The notes under the pieces are model-generated. The model saw nothing but the letters and a program-made list of their open reading frames with translations, had not been told where the DNA came from and did not search any database. 64,000 nt of DNA from NCBI GenBank assembly GCA_030737875.1, contig CM060910.1, positions 67,278,501 through 67,342,500 on the forward strand. Reading direction: 5' to 3'. The stretch comes from Allium sativum (Eukaryota; Streptophyta; Magnoliopsida; Asparagales; Amaryllidaceae). The translations under genes were made by a program, and so were the position numbers. Below, piece by piece: positions 32,843 through 44,723 of this stretch (the first letter of the stretch is position 1; every line of letters begins with the position of its first letter).

Positions 32843-32935
32843 ATTTATATAGTTAAAATAACTAACTTTTGGTGGGAATTAATTTTAAAAAAATTCAGTT
32901 ATATGTCGACATAGCAAAAATTTCATGTCGACATA
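32843..32935 (-). promoter_or_regulatory. Possible internal promoter of the accessory ORF
   Basis: Minus strand: TATGTCGACATG and TATGTCGACATA (32924-32935 and 32902-32913), then TATA box TATATAAAT (32843-32851), about 70 nt before the ATG at 32774. The same palindrome pair with 22-bp spacing precedes the TATA box in the copia LTR (37704-37737). Confidence 0.45.
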
Positions 32936-32983
32936 GTATTGTTTTAAAATTCATTATTTTAATATATATATATTATTACTTAA

Positions 32984-34560
32984 TTATTCTAATTCACTTA
33001 ATGAACATATACCTAATTCTCTTCTAAATTTAGTGAATGTTGCTTCATATAACGGCTTGGTTAATATATCGGCTATTTGTTTATCTGTTTCCATAAATTC
33101 AAGTAAAAACTTTCCTTTACTTACATTATCTCTTAGAAAGTGATGTCGCACATCAATATGTTTAGTTCTCGAATGATGAGTAGGATTTTTAGAAATATTT
33201 ATAGCGCTTGTATTATCGTAGTATATAGGTGATTTACCGATACTTAATCCAAAATTGTTTAAAGTTTATTACATATAAATTACTTGTGAACATGCTAAAG
33301 TAGCAGATATATATTATACTTCAGCTATTGACAAAGATATGGTATTTTGTTTCTTACTAAACCAAGATACAAGGGAATGTCCTAGAAAATGACATTTTCC
33401 GCTAGTACTTTTCTGATCAGATTTACATCCTGCGTAGTCAGTGTCATAGTACGAAATTAACTCGAATGAATCATTTTTAGGATAAAATAATCCAAAATCT
33501 AATGTAATGCTTTACATATCTCATTTTACGGATGTTGAATGAGTTTCCTTAGGCTGTGATTGATATCTTGCACAGAGACATACACCATGCATTATATCTG
33601 GTATATTAGTGGTTATATATAATAATGATCCTATCATTCCTCTGTATAGTTTTGTGATCAACATCTTTTGATGTATCATCTTTACTTAAGGCAATATTAG
33701 TTGTCATAGGTGTTGGTCTACCATTTATTGTTGTTAGATTGTACTAATTAATTAAATCTTGCATATTTTTCTTGATTAATAAATATTCCATTCTTTAGTT
33801 GTCGAATTTGTAAACCTAAAAAGAATGATAATTTTCCCATATGGCTCATTTCGAATTCTTTGGTCATAATATCTGAAATTTTTTTGTTCAATTTTTCATT
33901 TGTTGATCCAAAGATTATATCATCAACATATATTTGTACTAATTGTATATCTTTGTTATTTTTCTTAATAAACAACGTATTATCTAAATTTCTATTTCAA
34001 AGTTTGATTGTAATAAATTATTTTGTAATATATCATACCAAGCTCTAGGAGCCTGTTTTAATCCATATAATGCTTTCTACAGTTTATATACGTGATCTGG
34101 TAATTTTTCATCTTCAAATAGGGGTGGTTGCTCTACATATACGTCTTCCTTGACAAATCCATTTAGTAGTGCACTTTTAACATCCATTTGATATAATTTG
34201 AAATTATTGTAGTTTGCAAAGGCTAGTAAGATTCTAATAGCCTCTAGTCTTGCAATGGGGGCAAAAGTTTCATCATAATCTATTCCTTCTTCTTGAGTAT
34301 ATCCTTGTGCTACTAGTCGTGCCTTATTTCTTACTACCTCACCATGTTCATTCATTTTATTTTTATAGACCCATTTGGTTCCTACAATTGTTTTATCCTC
34401 TGGTCTAGGAACAAGTTCCCATACTTCATTTCTAGTAAATTGATTCAGTTCTTCTTTCATAGCAAGTATCCATGAATCATTGGAAGAAGCTTCCTTTGGA
34501 TTTTTGGGTTCTATAATTGATATAAATGCAGTATTACTCATTTTATTTAATTGATTGCGA
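32984..34560 (-). pseudogene. pol: Copia reverse transcriptase and RNase H
   Basis: Copies element RNA into DNA and removes the RNA strand. Minus strand: RT start region with WELVPRPEDKTIVGTKWVYK and RLVAQGYTQEEGIDYDETFA (34541-34077), then IYVDDIIFGSTN carrying the YVDD catalytic motif (33975-33748), then an RNase H part ending TFTKFRRELGICSLSELE with a stop at 32984-32986. Frame changes and stops occur near 34070, 33975 and throughout 33000-33740, so it is not translatable as a whole. Confidence 0.9.
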
Positions 34561-34779
34561 GTTCTAACAACGAATTCAATATCCCTTAAGATATTTTCTA
34601 AGGATAGTCTCTAAGTAATCTAATTCTTTTATTTGGTTGGTTATCTTCATTATTTATTTCATCCTCACAATCGTCTTTATCGTTCTGAATTATACGTTTA
34701 TAGTTTTCATCAAAAGATACGTTTAATGTTTCTTCTATAGTGTTGGTTCGAGTATTAAAAACTCTATAAGCCTTGCTTT

Positions 34780-36300
34780 ATTCTGAATATCCAATAAAAA
34801 TTCCCTTATCTGATTTTGAATCAAATTTGTCTAAATTATCTTTTGTATTAAGTATAAAACATTTACTTCCAAATATTTTAAAATATGATACTTTTGGTTT
34901 CTTGTTATAAAAAAGTTCATAAGGAGTTTTATGAGTCAAAGGTCTAATTGAAATTCTATTAATAATATAGCAAGCTATTGCTATTGTCTCAAGGGATGGC
35001 AATGGGGTGGGTCTAGGGTCCAAACCCGCTTGACCCATCCTTGTTTTGACCCATTTAGACTCGCCCCATAGGGTCTTTGGGGCGGGTAGACCTACGACCC
35101 ACTTTTGAAGGTCCGGGTCTAGGGTCGGGTTTGGGGCATGGCTAACCCGCCCCAACCCGACCCACATGATTTAAACATTATTAAAAAACTTTATAACTAT
35201 AATGATTACTTGTTAATCTTCTTAAGCATACATGGTTATAATTTGAATATTATATTCTTTTAATTAATATACTATAAATTTTTCATAGTATTAAGTTGCA
35301 TGGATGATAATCATACAATAACAAATGCATACATTTTGAACTATTATCTTACAACTTATTTTATTATGTTCTATTATTATTGTGAACACATTACAAATTT
35401 ATATAATTTGCCATTTAGTGATAAAAAATATAAGTATATAAATTTGTGTATATTAGAACACAATATCACTGGGTTGTGGGGCAGGTCGGGTCTACCTTGA
35501 CCCGTACGGGTTTCGGGTACAGGGCAAAATTCCAGACCCACACCGGGTCTACGGGGCGGGTTTGGGGCGGGGTTTAAAAAGTCCGGGTCAGGTCTGGGGC
35601 ACGAGAAACATGCCCCAAACCGCCCATTGCCATTCCTAATTGCCTTAGCCCAAAAATTCCTTGGTAAGTTACTATCGGATAACATAGTTCTTGCACATTC
35701 TTGTATCGTTCTATTTTTATGTTCAACTACTCCGTTTGTTGAGGAGTTCTTGGAATTGAAAAATTGTGGGTTATTCCCTTTTTATTACAATATTTTTCAA
35801 AATTCTCTTTTTCGGATTCTCCACCATGATCGATATGTATTATCTTAATTTTTAGTGATAATAAATTTTGATTTCTCTTAGAGAAAGCTTTAAATTGATT
35901 GAAAGCATCACTTTTATTTTTAAGAAACAAAGTCCAAGTGTATCTAGAACAATCGTCAACTATTACATACACAAATCTGTTATGATTTATTGATTGAGTT
36001 TGAGATGGACTAAATAAATCCATGTGTATTAACTCTAATGGTTTTAAAGTGGTAATTTCTTCTTTTGATTTAAATGAACTCTTATCTAGAAATATGTTTG
36101 AACAACATTTCATTTTGGGTAAGTTATTAACTCTGAATTTCATTTTGGGTAATCCTCTTACCAAATTGAATTTAGAATTTCTAGAAATATGTTTGAAATT
36201 TGTATGACCAAATCTCTTATGCCAGATCCAGGGATCACTTGTATTGGCCATAAGACATAAATTATTATTGGAAATTTTCATACTTAAAATATAAATATTT
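34780..36300 (-). pseudogene. pol: Copia GAG-pre-integrase and integrase, split by a hAT-like element
   Basis: Joins element DNA to the host chromosome. Minus strand from 36281: zinc-binding start with WHKRFGH, core region with HMDLFSPSQTQS and VYVIVDDCSRYTW, then HIDHGGE and PQQTE; the catalytic Asp and Glu surroundings are recognisable. It continues to NLPRNFWAKA at 35640 and, past the insertion, ACYIINRIS...PYELFYNKKP at 34990-34780. The host frame would be continuous but for the 648-bp insertion. Confidence 0.9.
34991..35638. mobile_element. hAT-like non-autonomous DNA element
   Basis: 648 bp with inverted ends AGGGATGGCAATGGGG and AGGAATGGCAATGGGC. Flanked by ATTGTCTC (34983-34990) and ATTGCCTT (35639-35646), an 8-bp TSD with two mismatches, typical of hAT. 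Subterminal parts are rich in GGGGCGGGT and GGGTCTAGG; the middle is AT-rich. No transposase. Confidence 0.8.
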
Positions 36301-36569
36301 TTCTTTCTATCTCCATCGAATGTAACTTTTGAATTCCTATCTTCTATGAAACATTTATTCTTTTAAAATTTTATTTTATATCCTTTATCGCAAAGTTGAC
36401 TTATACTTAGTAAATTGTTTTTTAAATTCCTGATTAATAAAACATCAGAAATATAAGGAGTTTCAGAATTACCGACATTGCCGATTCCAATGATGTACCC
36501 TTCAGAATTATCTCCGAAGTTTACCAATCCACCATCTTCATAGTTCAGATTATTGAGCAGTTCGGGATT

Positions 36570-36782
36570 TCAAGTCATATGTCTTGAATAGCCACTATCC
36601 AGCATCCATTTGCCCTTTTTGATTTCCACCAATTGCTTTCCAGAATTTGAATTATAAATAGCTATGTAACATATTAGTTCAAGATTTGAATTTCCAATAG
36701 CTACCCTTTCAGAATTTGAATTGCCAATAGCCACTTCACCCATCTTTTCAACTTTTGATTTTTCAAAAGTCATATAACTCAT
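36570..36782 (-). pseudogene. pol: Copia protease region
   Basis: Minus-strand frame ending WMLDSGYSRHMT, matching the copia aspartic protease site DSG (A/C)-S-x-H-M. The protease cuts the polyprotein. A stop follows, and the same frame continues into the integrase region with one more stop near 36365. The 40 residues before the site contain repeated GNSNSE-like units. Gag should lie upstream but is almost gone. Confidence 0.8.
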
Positions 36783-36803
36783 CCTTTTCTGTATTGAACA
36801 ACA

Positions 36804-36911
36804 TTACATTAGATCATATGCTTCTTTAACATTAATATATGTAGACTCTTTTAACATTGATGCCATGCATAAATTGATACTGGTATTATTAGAGATTCCA
36901 AAAATTGCCAT
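36804..36911 (-). pseudogene. gag: Copia gag N-terminal remnant
   Basis: A 35-codon frame beginning MAIFGISNNTSINLC, starting 46 nt after the PBS, then stop, then protease within 25 nt. A copia gag is usually several hundred residues, so an internal deletion removed almost all of it. Confidence 0.45.
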
Positions 36912-36958
36912 TTTTCCAAATTTTCAAAAATCAGATTATGAACTTTTTGAAAGACCTT

Positions 36959-36970
36959 GCTCAGATACCA
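36959..36970 (-). other. PBS of copia element
   Basis: Minus strand TGGTATCTGAGC two bases from the 5' LTR; one mismatch to the initiator tRNA-Met complement. Confidence 0.8.
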
Positions 36971-36972
36971 AT

Positions 36973-38353
36973 TGTTAGGGACTGCAGAATGGATCATTCA
37001 GGCAAAACAAATACTAGAAGGGGGTGAATATTGTTTGTAAGAATTTAAACAAAACTTAAAACTAAAGAGAATTATGGAATGAATCAAACACCACAAACAG
37101 AATCACAGATACAGATGCAAAATAATCAGAAATAAAAATGCAGAAATAGGAATGAACACACCAGATTTTATACTGGTTTGGATCACTCCTACATCCAGTC
37201 CCGCACAATGCTGGATTGTGCAGAGTTTTATTAATATTTCCAATAGTCAAATACAACCTCCTTGATTTCACGGCTCAACAAGAAGACATCAACTCTTATC
37301 CCTTGATTTCACGGCTCAACAAGGGCACACCGAATCCTATTCCTTGATTTCACAGCTACAAGGATAAACTGATTCCTCTTTGACTTACAAACAGGGTATA
37401 TTCAACCCAAGCAATTACAAAACAACCCTTTAACTCTTCAATAACACTTGATTCAGAGAGTAGAGAGTGTAGAGAGAAGAAGTTTGATCAAAATAGAAGT
37501 GAATTCGGCAGAGTATAAGTGTAAGAATCATAAAAATGATTAAGAATAATGATGGGATGAAAGAGTATGAAGTTAGAGAAGAAGATGTGTTTAAAAATTC
37601 GGTTTTAACCTCTTTTTATAGAGTATAAAGGGTTGCAACGATTCTGAAGCGTTTCAAAAAGTGAAAAGACACTTTCCTTCAAAATTAGAAAAAATAGCAG
37701 TTATATGTCGACATACACTTTTTGCTATGTCGACATATTCATGTGTATTTTTCATTTTCAAAACATTTTCCAAGTATTTTGATATAAAACTAATTCTGGA
37801 AATTCTTATGTAAAATTCTATTGTTGTAAATTAATATTATATGATAAAAAGTCATATGAAAATATACTTTTAAACTAAATAAATATATTTATAAAATTAT
37901 AAGGTTTTAAACTATATAAAGTATAAATATAAAGTATATACAAAATTCAAGTTTGAAAAACCAAGAAGAATAAAAATAGAAACAAAATAAAAAAACAAAA
38001 TAGAGAGAATTTAGGATAAATAGGAGAATAAAATGGAGTGGATTGAGGATAGAATTGAAAATCAGAATTAGAAAATTAGAATTTGAAATTTGAACCTGGA
38101 GTGCTATTTAGAGTCTTACAAAATCTGGACTCTATAAATATATTAATCTTGAAATCTTGATTATTCATGATTCTTGAAATTTCTCTAATGTTTGAATATC
38201 TATCATCTTTATAACTGTATAGTCTTCAGTAATATTTCCTGTGCATAATTCCTGCACATATATATATATTATATACAAAAAGCGTTAGCATATATTTTAT
38301 AATCAATGATAATTAAAATAAGGTTGTTGTCATTAAAATTCCATTCTCCAACA
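36973..38353 (-). mobile_element. Copia 5' LTR, 1.38 kb
   Basis: Sense TGTTGGAGAATGG...CCCTAACA. The promoter is at 37611-37737: two TATGTCGACATA palindromes (37704-37715, 37726-37737) then CTATAAAAAGAG (37611-37622). Next to its end is TTTTC (38354-38358), a likely TSD copy in M. No gene. Confidence 0.85.
37611..37737 (-). promoter_or_regulatory. Copia LTR promoter
   Basis: Twin 12-bp palindromes TATGTCGACATA with 22-bp spacing, followed about 85 nt downstream by TATA box CTATAAAAAG. Inferred from layout. Confidence 0.55.
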
Positions 38354-39315
38354 TTTTCAACCATTCTAACTTTACTAAACAATCACAAAACATCTCAAAC
38401 AACCGTAACAACATATAAATTTAACCAACAAGATCAAAACATCAAGCATATAGTTTAATTTAGGTCAAACATACCAAAAAAAGCATGGTTTTTCCGTTAA
38501 TCCCCTTAACCATGTTTAATTATAGGATTAGCAAACTTAATCTAAATTAACTCAAATTTTAATCAAAGACATAAAATAATATTTTAGAATTTATGCATAT
38601 TTTTCCATGTTTTTCTGAGTCATAATTTCGCTAATTATCACTAATCATCCCTACTTAGCCGTAATTAGTGTAAAAACATGCTAATCACTCACCTTAGCCA
38701 CAAATAAATTATAGATCTGGAAACTCGTCGAATTCCTATGTGTTCCAGCAACTTTATCTCGATTTTGATGCTAATCCGCCTTGATTTGACGTAGATTTAC
38801 TCAATATGTGATAAAAAGGTGATTTGAGAGTAATTTAGAAGATGGAGGCCATTGCTAGAGTACAAGAGATGTAAGTGGCAGCTAGAAAACTGAAATGAAA
38901 TGTTTTCCCAGACCCTTTCATCTCTCCCATAACCCTAATCCCGAAAATGGCTATGGGCCTAGCTGCTAATCACTCTATTAAGCTCAGTTAAGCTGTTTTT
39001 CACCTTCCAAACCTTGTTTCAGCCATATCTCCCAAACGGTAAGTCCGTTTGATTAATGTGACCACTCTACGGAAAGGTAAACCATCATCCGAATCCAGTA
39101 GAACTGGTTTCAGGTCAAAAATTATTACCAATCAAAAGTTATAGGCGAAACAAGATTTGCCATGGGTAAAACGATCATTTAAAATTCGGCAAAAATTGTG
39201 AACATTGGAAATGACCCCAATAGTTGTTCCCTAAAGTTACACGACCATACGACTTCGTATGTGAGTGAAATAAATATTCTACAATCCTTCGATGCATAGA
39301 ATGCAGGTCGTTACA
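38354..39315 (-). mobile_element. LTR fragment M, same family as E
   Basis: Aligns with 22175-23156 of the E LTR (start TGTAACGACCTGCATTC at 39315, donor CTAAG-GTGAGT at 38687-38697). Copia inserted into it; the other part of M is outside the window. No gene. Confidence 0.8.
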
Positions 39316-39414
39316 ATAATCATAGCAAAATAAAACCAAAACACAATGGAAATAAAATAAGATAACTAATACCGACTAAGACAACTACCTTAAAGCACAT
39401 CGTCACATCGACAT
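39316..39414. other. Unclassified flank
   Basis: About 100 bp between M and solo LTR L; continues after L at 42382. Ends with the TSD GACAT. Confidence 0.5.
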
Positions 39415-39760
39415 TGTAACACCCCACGTCCATTAATGTCACTCACAAAGGGAATGCATTAACTTCCATGGAGGTTTTAAGTGAATATAGAACATAAAAA
39501 TTACAACAAGACAGATATAAGTAGTACTTGGAAATTTAAAACTTTATTTCATTGCAGCAGAAGTTAAACATGTTTGTTACATCACAAAAACCATAAATCA
39601 GAGTCAAGTACAATATCCATCTTGATAAAATAAAATACATAATCCCATTACATAAATAGCCATTAAAGAAGATAACAAGCTGAACTTTACTTCAGTGGTC
39701 CAAGCTTTCCAAAAGAGAGATAAAGCAATCCAATCAAACTCCGCTAGAGCTAGGCCCACC

Positions 39761-39817
39761 CTGAGGATCTGGAGGGGGGAAAAAGATAGAAATAGAGGGG
39801 GTCAGACATAAAGTCTG
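39761..39817 (-). promoter_or_regulatory. Splice-acceptor cassette in L
   Basis: Minus strand: CAGAC-TTTAT-GTCTG (39803-39817), branch-point-like CTGAC, purine-poor tract, GATCCTCAG (AG at 39761-39762) followed by GG. Confidence 0.5.
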
Positions 39818-40640
39818 GCGAGTATGATAATTCTAACAATACTATTGTCAAAATAATTAGACTGAGGCACAAGATGGAAAATAAGGAAATGTCTATGAAC
39901 TATTGGGTATGGAAGAGCAGATAAAGATAACGTTAAAGGCACACCTAATTACTAACGAATAATTACTACACTGCACCACACCAGTCACCCTAAAGGTTGG
40001 TCCCACTCACCGAACTTAGAAATCATACAAATAGCTTTGTGTACCCCTAGCTGACTACATAGGTGCAGCCTGCCCCTATCTCCGCTAGGTGTACCCCACT
40101 ACCCACTTTCGATTGCCTCCCTACTCGTAGATACCCGTGCTGGCCCCACAGTGGGGTGTATCACTCCCCTAAAGTGGCAACCCGATACAACTTGAGGATG
40201 CACGGCTTATACCTACACGATGCAACAACGTCTTACCTACCAGCCCGGGTCCACACACGCATATGAAACCCGTTGGACTTGCGTTGCCACCGCTAACTCG
40301 TTTGGCCTCTTATAGTCAAGCCCAGTATGCGTGTCCCGTCCTCGACTTGGGTCGAGCCCACAAAGATACGTTTGGGTTACTGGTTGAAATGGGCCCCCTT
40401 TACTTACCACAAGCTATCCACCTAAGCTTGTCCCCACTAGTACATCCCACTTAAACCTCTTAGTCATGTTCATTTACATGTGTGTTTGGTTAAGTCTTAC
40501 TAATCGTATTTCAAATGCCACTAAAGGCACTCACTAGATTCCTCATGCCACCCAAGGCACTTACTTAACCCCCATGTCCCACCTCACATGTTTATCTGGT
40601 TAAGTATTTCTTAATTCATTAAGGCCATAACCTTATAAAG

Positions 40641-40858
40641 ACCTCTCACATTAGACTGGCATTTATGGCAGCTGGATTTGCCAGGCAGGTCCGGGCAGTC
40701 TTGCACCATAAAAGAGTCTAACCTCGTGTCTTTACAACTGTTATGCTTTAATTTGGGCCTAGGACCTCTCACATTGGGCTGACATTTGTAACTACTGGAT
40801 TTGCCGGTCGGATCCGGGCAGGTTTACGTCACAAACGAGTCCAACCTCGTGTCCTAAG
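40641..40858 (-). repeat. Two tandem LTR hairpins in L
   Basis: One unit pairs TTAGACT (40651-40657) with AGTCTAA (40715-40721) and TTTATGG (40662-40668) with CCATAAA (40706-40712), all perfect. The other pairs TTGGGCT with AGTCCAA (one G-U) and TTTGT with ACAAA. Confidence 0.85.
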
Positions 40859-41756
40859 CATTGATTAACACTTATAATCTTTTACCCCAGTTTTAAATAT
40901 ATCCCTATTCAAATCATTAATTAATTCCAATTTTAATGATGTCCATAATTGACTCAATTATGGCCATCCACTTATGGTATACAAAATCATATCAATTGCA
41001 CCCCAATTTCTTAATATTAAATCCTTAATATTACCCCTACCCCACGTTATACGTTCGCTTATTCAACGCAAAATATATGTTAGACTCGAATAGTCTAACT
41101 CATAGCACAAAGATAAATTATCACAACATATAGACAAATAAAATAGATCTAATCATAATAGGGGTGTAACTTGCATAAAACTACACATGTCATGGATCTA
41201 AAGGTGTCAACTTGTTTGGTTAAATGTCACAACTTACATAATATGATCATAACCCAAGTTCATGTATAAACTTGCATATGTGGTTTATGCAACATAATGA
41301 TGGTGTGAACTAGCATCTAACACATAGAACTCACACATGTCATAGCATAATTCTAGATCTAAATAGATGTCATAATTCTAGATCTAAATAGATGTCATAC
41401 AATATGTGAGATTATACATACTAATAAATCTAAACTTGCATAGGTACATGTGATTTATCATGTGAAACATCATAGCCCAAATATATATAATCAACATCAT
41501 GATTCATAAGCTAACTACAACATAATAACATCATGGCTTTGTAACATCGCAACTTAGCATAGAAACTTGCAATATATATAATATCATCATAGCATGATTT
41601 ACAACATATAGGATATCATCATCACATAACATAGGATTTACAACATACATGATAGCATAAGGTTTACAACAACATATACGACAATTCACATCATTTTCTT
41701 ATGATCCATATCACATCTTAATCTAATTAGTTTGCTAATAATCTTATTAAAATCAT

Positions 41757-42140
41757 CATACTCACAATTAGAAAAGAAAGAGAGTCTTGATTTGCTTTAG
41801 AGTTGAGTAGAATTAGAGTTTTGATTAGCTTTCTTCCTTCTTAGTTGGCGGCGGCTACACTGAGTTCCATGGCGATGGCATGACGGCGGCTATTCTATTT
41901 TTCATGTGATTTTAGAGTGAGAGACTACCTAGGTATATATAGAGTTTAGGATTTATTTAGACCGTCAGATTAACTCAGAACTAACCTGAACCGTCAAATT
42001 AGCCAACTCAGCCCTAAAGACACATCAGCAGCTCAAGATTGGGCTCTGCCAAAACCTGGCTGACTTGACCAGGTCGACACCCAAGTCGACTGCGCTGTCG
42101 ACCTGGTCCTGGGGGTGTCGACTGCCCAGTCGACCTGGGT
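41757..42140 (-). promoter_or_regulatory. LTR promoter and splice donor of L
   Basis: Minus strand: five GTCGAC palindromes (about 42063-42140), TATA box TATATATACC (41933-41942) and, about 170 nt on, donor AATT-GTGAGT (about 41757-41766). Confidence 0.55.
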
Positions 42141-42381
42141 GCTAGGCGGGAAATTTCCCACCTGGCCTGTTTGACTTCGAATTTTGAATTTTTTGAAACT
42201 TCCGATGGCCATATCTCCTTCATACGAAGTCCAAATCACGCAAATTCGGACTCTATTTCAACCAGAATTCCAAGACGAACACAATAGCGCAACCCGTTTC
42301 CCACAATTCTCATGTCTGTTATTAGTTATTCTTTAATTTGTAAACATTAATATTAACAGAATTACGGGGTGTTACAGACAT

Positions 42382-43132
42382 CGAGAATGAGAGAATGAGA
42401 ACCGAAAACAAAAATGAACACCTATTAAGACCTGTCTTCCTGAGCTAAACTTAATAGTTGTTATGAGGTGGGGGTTTAGAACAACAAGTCTTGCTGAGTA
42501 GAAAATGTATAACCCTGCCTGCGGTAAACAGATATGTCTCGTTTGGTCAAAACCGAAACATATGTCGAAAAAGGATTGTAATTCTAACATAACCATGTAA
42601 AGATTTACGCACGATGGCTAACTTCCATACCCGAGGTAGTATTCCGAATGATAACGATATCGCAATAATGTGATAGAACATTTACGAAAAAGTATGAAGT
42701 CTTAAAACAACCAATCAACTAATTACCAACTATTAAGAGGCAGGATCCTAAGTGCCAATCACTCCATGAGGAGGTTGATTATTTCTATTTAGCCACTTAA
42801 GACCTCACTGCTAATATAAGATAAGGGTGGATCCTTTCGATCACTTAAAACCCAAGGTGGACCTATCAATCACTTAATACCTTACTCAGTGGTTTACTCT
42901 ACACAATTATAAATTAGAGGACACTAGTTATAAGTCCTAGTAATTTAAGGCTTTCGACTTTCACGAAAATACCCAAAACCCGGAATAAGGTGAGAGATGG
43001 CAACTAGCCACTTAATTCCAGGTTTAGGTAGGAGCGCGACACCATTTAAGTCCCTCTTGACTGACCCCCATGTTACTATCTAGCTGACCTTATTAGATAA
43101 TCCCCTAGCTAATCAATACTTCCCGTAGGATA
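42382..43132. other. Unclassified repeat-like sequence interrupted by Q
   Basis: No gene, LTR end or PBS. It continues at 54067 after Q. Recurrent CACTTAATACC and CACTTAAGACC words suggest an old degraded repeat. Confidence 0.4.
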
Positions 43133-43464
43133 GGAAGTGTAATACCCCGAATTTTTAACGACATTAAAGAGAATAAATTAAATGGTAATTAATTTAATAT
43201 ACATAATTAGAGGAAACAGACTGCACCATTGCGTCCGTCCCGAAATTTTAGTCAAGATAGACATTTAGTTTGCGTAAAACGGCCACCGTATGAAAAAGTT
43301 ATGAGGGTTTTAAGTTTGTATACGCGTAGAAATATTATGTATGCACGTATGAGTCAGAGATGAGTAAGAATTTTATCCAGAACTGTTCAAATTTGAAAAT
43401 TGAAAAATAGCGGCAGAATTCCCGCTCTAGGGGGTCGAAACCCCCCTAAAGGGGCGTGGACACC

Positions 43465-43711
43465 GAGGTCGACCTCCTCAAGGGGTGTCGACCTGGGGTC
43501 GACACCCCTAGGGCTGACGTGGCACTTGGTTTCAGGGGATCTGGCAGCTATATATATATGTGTGTCCTATTCTTCTATTTTCTTCATTGGAAATCATGGA
43601 GGCCATATGCTGTCGGGGTGCAAACTGAGACGGAACCGAAACATACTTTGCAAATCAAATTCAGAAATTCAAGATCCATTCTTTTTCAATTCACTAAACC
43701 TAACGCTGTAA
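43465..43711 (+). promoter_or_regulatory. LTR promoter, leader exon and donor of Q
   Basis: Three GTCGAC palindromes (43465-43507), GCTGACGTGGCAC (ACGT core), TATA box TATATATATA (43549-43559), leader of about 150 nt, donor GCT-GTAAGT. In the 3' LTR (51427-51716) the cluster and TATA box remain but the donor has changed to ATGAGT. Confidence 0.6.
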
Positions 43712-44510
43712 GTTTCTAGTTGCTTTTAGGTTTAGATAAATAAAAGTAAATTGTGAAAGACTGTGAATTGGATATGTTGTAAACTGTGGATCTATGCTAT
43801 TGTTAAATGTTATACTATGTCATAATAGATCTATACTTTTAGATCTAATGCAACTATGATTATTTTATTATGTTGCCTACGTGGATCTTGACTTGCAACT
43901 ATATTGTGGTGAATGTACATCTATTAAATTGGACAGTTGTAACATTGGCTAGATTTAGTTCTTTATGTAAATCCCCTTTCACCTGTCATGTTGTGATCAA
44001 TATAGATATGTTGTAAACTTGACATGTGAAGCCATCTTTAGATCTAAACATGTTACCATGTCACCCTAATTATGCTAGATCTAAATAGTTGGGTACCTAA
44101 ATGGTTAATTTAGATCTCATTATGCTTGCTTTGACATCGTAGTTGCCACAAGTTCATCAGTTTTGTGTCCACCTTGTTATGATGTTAATTACATGTCCAT
44201 TAACCTTGTTATCATGCTAGTTTATGCTTATGCCGAGATATGTTGAAACTATCACCTTTGTCATGTTCCCTTTTCATTGTTATGGCTAGGCTACTGTATA
44301 GCCTAGATGCCGCCAAAATACGTGCGAATACGTTAGTTAGGAAACGAGGAAAAGGGATTTATAATTGGCATAATTTATGTAATATTTATATGAACTGGAC
44401 ATATAATTCAAATGGGGAAACATAGAAATAATCACCTATAATGACGTAGGTAGATTAGGATAAAAATGGAATGTTTAGTAATTACAATTAGGAATTGTAA
44501 TTGTACTTAT

Positions 44511-44723
44511 GAAACGAGGTTAGGCTGCATTAGTGGTGGAAGTCCACCCGGACCCGACCGACATACCCAATAGCCACTATTGTTGAACTAATGTGGGACG
44601 TAAAAGTACGTAAATAAGAATCGGGCTATGACAAGAGGTTAGGCCCAACTGTGGAATAAGTCTGGCCGGACTCGACCGGCATATCCAACATCCACATGTT
44701 GTAGGCCTAATGTGTGAGGTCTA
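44511..44723 (+). repeat. Two tandem LTR hairpins in Q (5' LTR)
   Basis: Second unit pairs TTAGGCC (44638-44644) with GGCCTAA (44703-44709), CAAC with GTTG and TGTGGA (44649-44654) with TCCACA (44690-44695). First unit pairs TAGTGG with CCACTA. Confidence 0.85.

Larger units (their letters stand above)
23157..38353 (-). mobile_element. Sirevirus-like Ty1/copia element, split by nested insertions
   Basis: Minus strand, from right: 5' LTR 36973-38353, PBS, gag remnant, protease, integrase, reverse transcriptase, RNase H (the PR-INT-RT order of Ty1/copia), an accessory ORF, a cluster of PPTs, and a 3' LTR piece 23157-23854. Removing B with one copy of its TSD joins 23885 to 31865. Gag is almost wholly deleted and pol carries stops, so it is dead. 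It lies inside LTR M. Sirevirus assignment rests on the repeated PPTs and the extra 3' ORF. Confidence 0.8.
39415..42376 (-). mobile_element. Solo LTR L, 2.96 kb
   Basis: Sense TGTAACACCCCGTAATTC...GGACGTGGGGTGTTACA, flanked by TSD GACAT (39410-39414, 42377-42381). No internal region, so unequal recombination between two LTRs removed the body. Carries promoter, donor, two hairpins and the acceptor cassette in the order seen in Q. ORFs at 40063-40454 and 42014-42239 are not conserved in the related LTRs. Confidence 0.9.

Noticed and set aside
32984..36782. Host gene
   Set aside because: All motifs are copia polyprotein domains in copia order.
40063..40454. Two plus-strand ORFs in solo LTR L
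   Set aside because: Antisense to the LTR and not preserved at matching places in F, Q or K.
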